Shown here piece by piece: positions 1-11,274 of a DNA stretch of 64,000 nt. Below the pieces are notes generated by a model. That model worked only from the letters and a program-made list of their open reading frames with translations. It searched no databases and had not been told where the DNA came from. Origin of the DNA: Osmia lignaria lignaria. Lineage: Eukaryota; Arthropoda; Insecta; Hymenoptera; Megachilidae. Position 1 is the stretch's first letter. Each line of letters starts with the position of its first letter. Made by a program: the position numbers and the translations under genes. Location: assembly GCF_051020975.1 (NCBI RefSeq), contig NW_027478169.1, forward strand, positions 12,586,001-12,650,000, given 5' to 3'.

Positions 1-546
1 TCTGCAAATATCTCGGAAACGAAGCGAGCTACGGCAAAATGTTAAGAGACCTTTTTTGTAGAAAATTAGGATTCCTACTTTTTATGTTCTATGATATTTT
101 TTGAACAGATGCGTAGTTCTCGAGATATATCAAGATATTTAAAAGTTCCGAAGCCGCACCAACATAATAGAGATACAGAAACACCGTGGCCCCTTTCTTT
201 GAGATAACTCTGCACTATTGCGAGCTGTAAATGCCACTTCCAGCTTAGCTGTGCAGAAGAAGAACAACAAGAAGAAGAAATATCTCGAAATATGTCCGTC
301 AGGCCCCTTCCCTTGAGATATATCTGCAAATATCTCGGAGACGAAGCGAGCTATGGCAAAATGTTAAGAGACCTTTTTTGTAGAGAATTATGTTTCCTAC
401 TTTTTATCTTCTATGATATTTTTTGATCAGACGCGTAGTTCTCGAGATATATCAAGATATTTAAAAGTTCCGAAGCCGCACCAACATAATAGAGATACAG
501 AAACACCGTGGCTCCTTTCTTTGAGATAACTCTGCACTATTGCGAC

Positions 547-565
547 CTGGAAATGCCACTTCCAG
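547..565. repeat. Perfect 6-bp hairpin in N-type units
   Basis: CTGGAA-ATGCCAC-TTCCAG, created by a C-to-G change against the usual ctgcaaatgccacttccag. It recurs in the N units of both flanks (for example ending 3224, 57224, 58833) and in the N units at 10-12 kb and 37.6-38.2 kb. Confidence 0.8.
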
Positions 566-651
566 TTTAGCTGTGCAGAAGAAGAACAACAAGAAGAAGA
601 AATATCTCGAAATATGTCCGTTAGGCCCCTTCCCTTGAGATACATCTGCAA

Positions 652-1293
652 ATATCTCGGAAACGAAGCGAGCTATGGCAAAATGTTAAGAGACCTTTTT
701 TGTAGAGAATTAAGTTTCCTACGTTTTATGTTCTATGATATTTTTTGATCAGATGCGTAGTTCTCGAGATATATCAAGATATTTAAAAGTTCCGAAGCCG
801 CACCAACATAATAGGGATACAGAAACACCGTGCCCCTCTCTTTGAGATAACTCTGCACTATTGCGAGCTGCAAATGCCACTTCCAGCTTAGCTGTGCAGA
901 AGAAGAACAACAAGAGGAAGAAATATCTCGAAATATGTCCGTCAGGCCCCTTACCCTGAGATAAATCTGCAAATATCTCGGAAACGAAGCGAGCTATGGC
1001 AAAATGTTAAGAGACCTTTTTTGTAGAGAATTAAGTTTCCTACGTTTTATGTTCTATGATATTTTTTGATCAGATGCGTAGTTCTCGAGATATATCAAGA
1101 TATCTAAAAGTTCCGAAGCCGCACCAACATAATAGGGATACAGAAACACCGTGCCCCTCTCTTTGAGATAACTCTGCACTATTGCGAGCTGCAAATGCCA
1201 CTTCCAGCTTAGCTGTGCAGAAGAAGAACAACAAGAGGAAGAAATATCTCGAAATATGTCCGTCAGGCCCCTTACCCTGAGATAAATCTGCAA
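652..1293. repeat. Tandem pair of d1 monomers (321 bp each)
   Basis: Two adjacent units with ccgtgcccctctctttg, one G fewer than the usual ccgtggcccctttctttg. Both also carry cctacgttttatg, aagaggaag and cttaccctgag. The deletion shifts the antisense frame so that its tail changes. The two differ by very little (for example agatatttaaaag versus agatatctaaaag), so one arose from the other by duplication of a single unit. Confidence 0.85.
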
Positions 1294-1937
1294 ATATCTC
1301 GGAAACGAAGCGAGCTATGGCAAAATGTTAAGAGACCTTTTTTGTAGAGAATTAAGTTTCCTACTTTTTATCTTCTATGATATTTTCTGATCAGATGCGT
1401 AGTTCTCGAGATATATCAAGATATTTAAAAGCTCCGAAGCCGCACCAACATAATAGAGATACAGAAACACCGTGGCCCCTTTCTTTGAGATAACTCTGCA
1501 CTATTGCGAGCTGCAAATGCCACTTTCAGCTTAGCTGTGCAGAAGAAGAACAACAAGAAGAAGAAATATCTCGAAATATGTCCGTCAGGCCCCTTCCCTT
1601 GAGATAAATCTGCAAATATCTCGGAAACGAAGAGAGCTACGGCAAAATGTTGAGAGACCTTTTTTGTAGAGAATTAGGTTTCCTACTTTTTATGTTCTAT
1701 GATATTTTTTGATCAGATGCGTAGTTCTCGAGATATATCAAGATATTTAAAAGTTCCGAAGCCGCACCAACATAATAGAGATACAGAAACACCGTGGCCC
1801 CTTTCTTTGAGATAACTCTGCACTATTGCGAGCTGTAAATGCCACTTCCAGCTTAGCTGTGCAGAAGAAGAACAACAAGAAGAAGAAATATCTCGAAATA
1901 TGTCCGTCAGGCCCCTTCCCTTGAGATATATCTGCAA

Positions 1938-2258
1938 ATATCTCGGAAACGAAGCGAGCTATGGCAAAATGTTAAGAGACCTTTTTTGTAGAGAATTAAG
2001 TTTCCTACGTTTTATGTTCTATGATATTTTTTGATCAGATGCGTAGTTCTCGAGATATATCAAGATATTTAAAAGTTCCGAAGCCGCACCAACATAATAG
2101 GGATACAGAAACACCGTGCCCCTCTCTTTGAGATAACTCTGCACTATTGCGAGCTGCAAATGCCACTTCCAGCTTAGCTGTGCAGAAGAAGAACAACAAG
2201 AGGAAGAAATATCTCGAAATATGTCCGTCAGGCCCCTTACCCTGAGATAAATCTGCAA
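1938..2258. repeat. d1 monomer (321 bp)
   Basis: Third left-flank copy of the G-deleted variant, lying between a tagg/gtaaat unit and a gctccg/Q unit. The order ctttcag, tagg/gtaaat, d1, gctccg (1294-2580) recurs at 61410-62696. Confidence 0.85.
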
Positions 2259-4190
2259 ATATCTCGGAAACGAAGCGAGCTATGGCAAAATGTTAAGAGA
2301 CCTTTTTTGTAGAGAATTAAGTTTCCTACTTTTTATCTTCTATGATATTTTCTGATCAGATGCGTAGTTCTCGAGATATATCAAGATATTTAAAAGCTCC
2401 GAAGCCGCACCAACATAATAGAGATACAGAAACACCGTGGCCCCTTTCTTTGAGATAACTCTGCACTATTGCGAGCTGCAAATGCCACTTCCAGCTTAGC
2501 TGTGCAGAGGAAGAACAACAAGAAGAAGGAATATCTCGAAATATGTCCGTCAGGCCAGTTCCTTTGAGCTGAATCTGCAAATATCTCGGAAACGAAGCGA
2601 GCTATGGCAAAATGTTAAGAGACGTTTTTTGTAGAGAATTATGTTTCCTACAATTTATGTTCTATGATATTTTTTGATCAGAAGCGTAGTTTTCGAGATA
2701 TATCGAGATATTTAAAAGTTCCGAAGCCGCACCAACATAATAGAGATACAGAAACACCGTGGCCCCTTTCTTTGAGATAACTCTGCACTAGTGCGAGCCG
2801 CAAATGCGACTTCCAGCTTACCTGTGCAGAACAAGAACAACAAGAAGAAGAAATATCTCGAAATATGTCCGTCAGGCCCGTTCCCTTGAGATATATCTGC
2901 AAATATCTCGGAGACGAAGCGAGGTATGGCAAAATGTTAAGAGACCTTTTTTGTAGAGAATTATGTTTCCTACTTTTTATGTTCTATGATATTTTTTGAT
3001 CAGACGCGTAGTTCTCGAGATATATCAAGATATTTAAAAGTTCCGAAGCCGCACCAACATAATAGAGATACAGAAACACCGTGGCTCCTTTCTTTGAGAT
3101 AACTCTGCACTATTGCGACCTGGAAATGCCACTTCCAGTTTAGCTGTGCAGAAGAAGAACAACAAGAAGAAGAAATATCTCGAAATATGTCCGTCAGGAC
3201 CCTTCCCTTGAGATAAATCTGCAAATATCTCGATAACGAAGCGAGCTATGGCAAAATGTAAAGAGACCTTTTTTGTAGAGAATTAAGTTTCCTACTTTTC
3301 ATGTTCTATGATATTTTTTGATCAGATGCGTAGTTCTCGAGATATATCAAGATATTTAAAAGTTCCGAAGCCGCACCAACATAATAGAGATACAGAAACA
3401 CCGTGGCCCCTTTCTTTGAGATAACTCTGCACTAGTGCGAGCCGCAAATGCCACTTCCAGCTTAGCTGTGCAGAACAAGAACAACAAGAAGAAGAAATAT
3501 CTCGAAATATGTCCGTCAGGCCCCTTCCCTTGAGATAAATCTGCAAATATCTCGGAAACGAAGCGAGCTATGGCAAAATGTTAAGAGACCTTTTTTGTAG
3601 AGAATTATGTTTCCTACAATTTATCTTCTATGATATTTTTTGATCAGAAGCGTAGTTTTCGAGATATATCGAGATATTTAAAAGTTCCGAAGCCGCACCA
3701 ACATAATAGAGATACAGAAACATCGTGGCCCCTTTCTTTGGGATAACTCTGCACTATTGCGAGCTGCAAATGCCACTTCCAGTTTAGCTGTGCAGAAGAA
3801 GAACAACAAGAAGAAGAAATATCTCGAAATATGTCCGTCAGGACCCTTCCCTTGAGATAAATCTGCAAATATCTCGGAAACGAAGCGAGCTATGGCAAAA
3901 TGTAAAGAGACCTTTTTTGTAGAGAATTAAGTTTCCTACTTTTCATGTTCTATGATATTTTTTGATCAGATGCGTAGTTCTCGAGATATATCAAGATATT
4001 TAAAAGTTCCGAAGCCGCACCAACATAATAGAGATACAGAAACACCGTGGCCCCTTTCTTTGAGATAACTCTGCACTATTGCGAGCTGTAAATGCCACTT
4101 CCAGCTTAGCTGTGCAGAAGAAGAACAACAAGAAGAAGAAATATCTCGAAATATGTCCGTCAGGCCCCTTCCCTTGAGATATATCTGCAA

Positions 4191-7100
4191 ATATCTCGGA
4201 AACGAAGCGAGCTATGGCAAAATGTTAAGAGACCTTTTTTGTAGAGAATTATGTTTCCTACAATTTATGTTCTATGATATTTTTTGATCAGAAGCGTAGT
4301 TTTCGAGATATATCGAGATATTTAAAAGTTCCGAAGCCGCACCAACATAATAGAGATACAGAAACACCGTGGCCCCTTTCTTTGAGTTAACTCTGCACTA
4401 GTGCGAGCCGCAAATGCCACTTCCAGCTTAGCTGTGCAGGAGAAGAACAACAAGAAGAAGAAATATCTCGAAATATGTCCGTCAGGCCCCTTCCCTTGAG
4501 ATAAATCTGCAAATATGTCGGAAACGAAGCGAGCTATGGCAAAATGTTAAGAGACCTTTTTTGTAGAGAATTATGTTTCCTACAATTTATGTTCTACGAT
4601 ATTTTTTTATCAGAAGCGTAGTTTTCGAGATATATCGAGATATTTAAAAGTTCCGAAGCCGCACCAACATAATAGTGATACAGAAACACCGTGGCCCCTT
4701 TCTTTGGGATAACTCTGCACTATTGCGAGCTGCAAATGCCACTTCCAGCTTAGCTGTGCAGAAGAAGAACAACAAGAAGAAGAAATATCTCGAAATATGT
4801 CCGTCAGGCCACTTCCCTTGAGATAAATCTGCAAATATCTCGGAAACGAAGCGAGCTATGGCAAAATGTTAAGAGACCTTTTTTGTAGAGAATTAAGTTT
4901 CCTACTTTTTATGTTCGATGATATTTTTTGATCAGATGCGTAGTTCTCGAGATATATCAAGATATTTAAAAGTTCCGAAGCCGCACCAACATAATAGGGA
5001 TACAGAAACACCGTGGCCCCTTTCTTTGAGATAACTCTGCACTAGTGCGAGCCGCAAATGCCACTTCCAGCTTAGCTGTGCAGAAGAAGAACAACAAGAA
5101 GAAGAAATATCTCGAAATATGTCCGTCAGGCCCCTTCCCTTGAGATAAATCTGCAAATATCTCGGAAACGAAGCGAGCTATCGCAAAATGTTAAGAGACC
5201 TTTTTTGTAGAGAATTATGTTTCCTACAATTGATGTTCTACGATATTTTTTGATCAGAAGCGTAGTTTTCGAGATATATCGAGATATTTAAAAGTTCCGA
5301 AGCCGCACCAACATAATAGAGATACAGAAACACCGTGGCCCCTTTCTTTGAGATAACTCTGCACTAGTGCGAGCTGCAAATGCCACTTCCAGCTTAGCTG
5401 TGCAGAAGAAGAACAACAAGAAGAAGAAATATCTCGAAATATGTCCGACAGGCCCCTTCCCTTGAGATAAATCTGCAAATATCTCGGAAACGATGCGAGC
5501 TATGGCGAAATGTTAAGAGACCTTTTTTGTAGAGAATTATGTTTCCTACAATTTCTGTTCTATGATATTTTTTGATCAGAAGCGTAGTTTTCGAGATATA
5601 TCGAGATATTTAAAAGTTCCGAAGCCGCACCAACATAATAGAGATACAGAAACACCGTGGCCCCTCTCCTTGAGATAACTCTGCACTATTGCGAGCTGCA
5701 AATGCCACTTCCAGCTTAGCTGTGCAGAAGAAGAACAACAAGAAGAAGAAATATCTCGAAATATGTCCGTCAGGCCCCTTCCCTTGAGATAAATCTGCAA
5801 ATATCTCGGAAACGAAGCGAGCTATGGCAAAATGTTTAGAGACCTTTCTTGTAGAGAATTAAGTTTCCTACTTTTTATGTAGTATGATATTTTTTGATCA
5901 GATGCGTAGTTCTCGAGATATATCAAGATATTTAAAAGTTCCGAAGCCGCACCAACATAATAGAGATACAGAAACACCGTGGCCCCTTTCTTTGAGATAA
6001 CTCTGCACTATTGCGCGCTGCAAATGCCACTTCCAGCTTAGCTGTGCAGAAGAAGAACAACAAGAAGAAGAAATATCTCGAAATATGTCCGTCAGGCCCC
6101 TTCCCTTGAGATAAATCTGCAAATATCTCGGAAACGAAGCGAGCTATGGCAAAATGTTAAGAGACCTTTTTTGTAGAGAATTATGTTTCCTACAATTTAT
6201 GTTCTATGATATTTTTTGATCAGATGCGTAGTTCTCGAGATATATCAAGATATTTAAAAGTTCCGAAGCCGCACCAACATAATAGAGATACAGAAACACC
6301 GTGGCCCCTTTCTTTGAGATAACTCTGCACTATTGCGAGCTGCAAATGCCACTTCCAGCTTAGCTGTGCAGAGGAAGAACAACAAGAAGAAGAAATATCT
6401 CGAAATATGTCCGTCAGGCCAGTTCCTTTGAGCTGAATCTGCAAATATCTCGGAAACAAAGCGAGCTATGGCAAAATGTTAAGAGACGTTTTTTGTAGAG
6501 AATTATGTTTCCTACAATTTATGTTCTATGATATTTTTTGATCAGAAGCGTAGTCTTCGAGATATATCGAGATATTTAAAAGTTCCGAAGACGCACCAAC
6601 ATAATAGAGATACAGAAACACCGTGGCCCCTTTCTTTGAGATAACTGTGCACCAGTGCGAGCCGCAAATGCCACTTCCAGCTTAGCTGTGCAGAAGAAGA
6701 ACAACAAGAAGAAGAAATATCTCGAAATATGTCCGTCAGGCCCCTTCCCTTGAGATATATCTGCAAATATCTCGGAACCGAAGCGAGCTATTGCAAAATG
6801 TTAAGAGACCGTTTTTGTAGAGAATTATGTTTCCTACTTTTTATGTTCTATGATATTTTTTGATCAGACGCGTAGTTCTCGAGATATATCAAGATATTTA
6901 AAAGTTCCGAAGCCGCACCAACATAATAGAGATACAGAAACACCGTGGCCCCTTTCTTTGAGATAACTCTGCACTATTGCGAGCTGCAAATGCCACTTCC
7001 AGCTTAGCTGTGCAGAAGAAGAACAACAAGAAGAAGAAATATCTCGAAATATGTCCGTCAGGCCCCTTCCCTTGAGATAAATCTGCAAATATCTCGGAAA

Positions 7101-8054
7101 CGAAGAGAGCTATGGCAAAATGTTAAGAGACTTTTGTTGTAGAGAATTATGTTTCCTACAATTTATGTTCTATGATATTTTTTGATCAGAAGCGTAGTTT
7201 TCGAGATATATCGAGATATTTAAAAGTTCCGAAGCCGCACCAACATAATAGAGATACAGAAACACCGTGGCCCCTTTCTTTGAGATAACTCTGCACTAGT
7301 GCGAGCCGCAAATGCCACTTCCAGTTCAGCTGTGCAGAAGAAGAACAACAAGAAGAAGAAATATCTCGAAATATGTCCGTCAGGCCCCTTCCGTTGAGAT
7401 AAATCTGCAAATATCTCGGAAACGAAGCGAGCTATCGCAAAATGTTAAGAGACCTTTTTTGTAGAGAATTATGTTTCCTACAATTTATGTTCTACGAAAT
7501 TTTTTGATCAGAAGCGTAGTTTTCGAGATATATCGAGATATTTAAAAGTTCCGAAGCCGCACCAACATAATAGAGATACAGAAACACCGTGGCCCCTTTC
7601 TTTGAGATAACTCTGCCCTAGTGCGAGCTGCAAGTGCCAGTTCCAGCTTAGCTGTGCAGAAGAAGGACATCAAGAAGAAGAAATATCTCGAAATATGTCC
7701 GTCAGGCCCCTTCCCTTGAGATAAATCTGCAAATATCTCGGAAACGAAGCGAGCTATGGCAAAATGTTAAGAGACCTTTTTTGTAGAGAATTAAGTTTCC
7801 TACTTTTTATGTTCTATGATATTTTTTGATCAGATGCGTAGTTCTCGAGATATATCAAGATATTTAAAAGTTCCGAAGCCGCACCAACATAATAGAGGTA
7901 CAGAAACACCGTGGCCCCTTTCTTTGAGATAACTCTGCACTATTGCGAGCTGCAAATGCCACTTCCAGCTTAGCTGTGCAGAGGAAGAACAACAAGAAGA
8001 AGAAATATCTCGAAATATGTCCGTCAGGCCAGTTCCTTTGAGCTGAATCTGCAA
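4191..8054. repeat. Mixed A/T block without a clear higher-order period
   Basis: Twelve units alternating irregularly between A-type (R, G or N marks) and T-type. The unit ending 4512 has gagttaac, which puts a TAA into the antisense frame. The unit ending 7732 has gaaggacatcaag, which gives a TGA, and several further private changes (ctgcccta, caagtgccag). No regular multimer is obvious by eye. Confidence 0.75.
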
Positions 8055-9020
8055 ATATCTCGGAAACGAAGCGAGCTATGGCAAAATGTTAAGAGACGTT
8101 TTTTGTAGAGAATTATGTTTCCTGCAATTTATGTTCTATGATATTTTTTGATCAGAAGCGTAGTTTTCGAGATATATCGAGATATTTAAAAGTTCCGAAG
8201 CCGCACCAACATAATAGGGATACAGAAACACCGTGGCCCCTTTCTTTGAGATAACTCTGCACTAGTGCGAGCCGCAAATGCCACTTCCAGCTTAGCTGTG
8301 CAGAAGAAGAACAACAAGAAGAAGAAATATCTCGAAATATGTCCGACAGGCCCCTTCCCTTGAGATAAATCTGCAAATATCTCGGAAACGATGCGAGCTA
8401 TGGCGAAATGTTAGGAGACCTTTTTTGTAGAGAATTAAGTTTCCTAGTTTTTATCTTCTATGATATTTTTTGATCAGATGCGTAGTTCTCGAGATAGATC
8501 AAGATACTTAAAAGTTCCGAAGCCGCACCAACATAATAGAGATACAGAAACACCGTGGCCCCTCTCTTTGAGATAACTCTGCACTATTGCGAGCTGCAAA
8601 TGCCACTTCCAGCTTAGCTGTGCAGAAGAAGAACAACAAGAAGAAGAAATATCTCGAAATATGTCCGTCAGGCCCCTTCCCTTGAGATAAATCTGCAAAT
8701 ATCTCGGAAACGAAGCGAGCTATGGCAAAATGTTTAGAGACCTTTCTTGTAGAGAATTAAGTTTCCTACTTTTTATGTAGTATGATATTTTTTGATCAGA
8801 TGCGTAGTTCTCGAGATATATCAAGATATTTAAAAGTTCCGAAGCCGCACCAACATAATAGAGATACAGAAACACCGTGGCCCCTTTCTTTGAGATAACT
8901 CTGCACTAGTGCGAGCCGCAAATGCCACTTCCAGCTTAGCTGTGCAGAAGAAGAACAACAAGAAGAAGAAATATCTCGAAATATGTCCGTCAGGCCACTT
9001 CCCTTGAGATAAATCTGCAA
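8055..9020. repeat. S-L-G trimer (966 bp)
   Basis: Order: S unit (ccgacagg, followed by acgatgcgagctatggcg), L unit (gatagatcaagatactt with cccctctctttg), then a T-type unit with R and G marks (ggccacttcc) followed by acaaagcgag. This is the complete version of a cassette that appears contracted immediately to the right and, as S-L only, at 13206-13849 and 17039-17682. Confidence 0.8.
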
Positions 9021-9664
9021 ATATCTCGGAAACAAAGCGAGCTATGGCAAAATGTTAAGAGACGTTTTTTGTAGAGAATTATGTTTCCTACAATTTATGT
9101 TCTATGATATTTTTTGATCAGAAGCGTAGTTTTCGAGATATATCGAGATATTTAAAAGTTCCGAAGCCGCACCAACATAATAGAGATACAGAAACACCGT
9201 GGCCCCTTTCTTTGAGATAACTCTGCACTAGTGCGAGCCGCAAATGCCACTTCCAGCTTAGCTGTGCAGAAGAAGAGCAACAAGAAGAAGAAATATCTCG
9301 AAATATGTCCGACAGGCCCCTTCCCTTGAGATAAATCTGCAAATATCTCGGAAACGATGCGAGCTATGGCGAAATGTTAAGAGACCTTTTTTGTAGAGAA
9401 TTAAGTTTCCTACTTTTTATCTTCTATGATATTTTTTGATCAGATGCGTAGTTCTCGAGATAGATCAAGATACTTAAAAGTTCCGAAGCCGCACCAACAT
9501 AATAGAGATACAGAAACACCGTGGCCCCTTTCTTTGAGATAACTCTGCACTAGTGCGAGCCGCAAATGCCACTTCCAGCTTAGCTGTGCAGAAGAAGAAC
9601 AACAAGAAGAAGAAATATCTCGAAATATGTCCGTCAGGCCACTTCCCTTGAGATAAATCTGCAA
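9021..9664. repeat. Contracted S-(L/G chimera) dimer
   Basis: An S unit, then one unit (9343-9664) whose left part is L-type (gatagatcaagatactt) and whose right part is the R/G unit (cactagtgcgagccgc, ggccacttcc, acaaagcg). Compared with 8055-9020, exactly one monomer length is missing. The switch lies between about 9474 and 9531. Confidence 0.8.
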
Positions 9665-9986
9665 ATATCTCGGAAACAAAGCGAGCTATGGCAAAATGTT
9701 AAGAGACGTTTTTTGTAGAGAATTATGTTTCCTACAATTTATGTTCTATGATATTTTTTGATCAGAAGCGTAATTTTCGAGATATATCGAGATATTTAAA
9801 AGTTCCGAAGCCGCACCAACATAATAGAGGTACAGAAACACCGTGGCCCCTTTCTTTGAGATAACTCTGCACTAGTGCGAGCCGCAAATGCCACTTCCAG
9901 CTTAGCTGTGCAGAAGAAGAACAACAAGAAGAAGAAATATCTAGAAATATGTCCGTCAGGCCACTTCCCTTGAGATAAATCTGCAA

Positions 9987-11274
9987 ATATCTCGGAAACA
10001 AAGCGAGCTATGGCAAAATGTTAAGAGACGTTTTTTGTAGAGAATTATGTTTCCTACAATTTATGTTCTATGATATTTTTTGATCAGAAGCGTAATTTTC
10101 GAGATATATCGAGATATTTAAAAGTTCCGAAGCCGCACCAACATAATAGAGATACAGAAACATCGTGGCCCCTTTCTTTGGGATAACTCTGCACTATTGC
10201 GAGCTGGAAATGCCACTTCCAGTTTAGCTGTGCAGAAGAAGAACAACAAGAAGAAGAAATATCTCGAAATATGTCCGTCAGGCCACTTCCCTTGAGATAA
10301 ATCTGCAAATATCTCGGAAACGAAGCGAGCTATGGCAAAATGTTAAGAGACCTTTTTTGTAGAGAATTAAGTTTCCTACTTTTCATGTTCGATGATATTT
10401 TTTGATCAGATGCGTAGTTCTCGAGATATATCAAGATATTTAAAAGTTCCGAAGCTGCACCAACATAATAGAGGTACAGAAACACCGTGGCCTCTTTCTT
10501 TGAGATAACTCTGCACTATTGCGAGCTGCAAATGCCACTTCGAGCTTAGCTGTGCAGAAGAAGAACAACAAGAAGAAGAAATATCTCGAAATATGTCCGT
10601 CAGACCCCTTCCCTTGAGATGAATCTGCAAATATCTCGGAAACGAAGCGAGCTATGGCAAAATGTTAAGAGACGTTTTTTGTAGAGAATTATGTTTCCTA
10701 CAATTTATGTTCTATGATATTTTTTGATCAGAAGCGTAATTTTCGAGATATATCGAGATATTTAAAAGTTCCGAAGCCGCACCAACATAATAGAGATACA
10801 GAAACATCGTGGCCCCTTTCTTTGGGATAACTCTGCACTATTGCGAGCTGGAAATGCCACTTCCAGTTTAGCTGTGCAGAAGAAGAACAACAAGAAGAAG
10901 AAATATCTCGAAATATGTCCGTCAGGCCACTTCCCTTGAGATAAATCTGCAAATATCTCGGAAACGAAGCGAGCTATGGCAAAATGTTAAGAGACCTTTT
11001 TTGTAGAGAATTAAGTTTCCTACTTTTTATGTTCGATGATATTTTTTGATCAGATGCGTAGTTCTCGAGATATATCAAGATATTTAAAAGTTCCGAAGCT
11101 GCACCAACATAATAGAGGTACAGAAACACCGTGGCCTCTTTCTTTGAGATAACTCTGCACTATTGCGAGCTGCAAATGCCACTTCGAGCTTAGCTGTGCA
11201 GAAGAAGAACAACAAGAAGAAGAAATATCTCGAAATATGTCCGTCAGACCCCTTCCCTTGAGATGAATCTGCAA
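9987..11274. repeat. Two-copy dimeric higher-order repeat (2 x 644 bp)
   Basis: Copies 9987-10630 and 10631-11274 are each an A-type N/G unit (cgtaattttcg, acatcgtgg, tttgggataac) followed by an H unit (gctgcacc, agaggtac, cttcgagc, gacccc). Reading the two copies side by side I saw two differences in 644 bp: acaaagcg versus acgaagcg, and tttcatg versus tttatg. Confidence 0.88.

Larger units (their letters stand above)
1..4190. repeat. Left flank block, mainly T-type with d1, N and ctttcag units
   Basis: Thirteen units. Up to about 2580 all are T-like. Marks include a gaacagatgcg unit (ending 329), an N unit with cgacctgg (ending 651), three d1 units (ending 972, 1293, 2258), a ctttcag unit with a stop in the antisense frame (ending 1615) and a Q unit with gctccgaag (ending 2580). 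A-type/R units first appear at 2581-2902. The same rare variants recur only beyond about 55.6 kb. Confidence 0.8.

Noticed and set aside
2678..2932. Longer antisense frames (84-95 codons) as distinct genes, also at 30213-30500, 47341-47595 and 55683-55967
   Set aside because: The extra length comes from loss of the TAG in ccatagctcg, or from loss of the terminal stop where tgatcag became tgaacag or tgatccg. These are monomer variants, not new genes.
9987..11274. LTR element or transposon explaining the near-identical 644-bp copies
   Set aside because: Copies are in exact register with the 322-bp period, with no target-site duplications, terminal repeats or internal coding sequence. Unequal exchange explains them.
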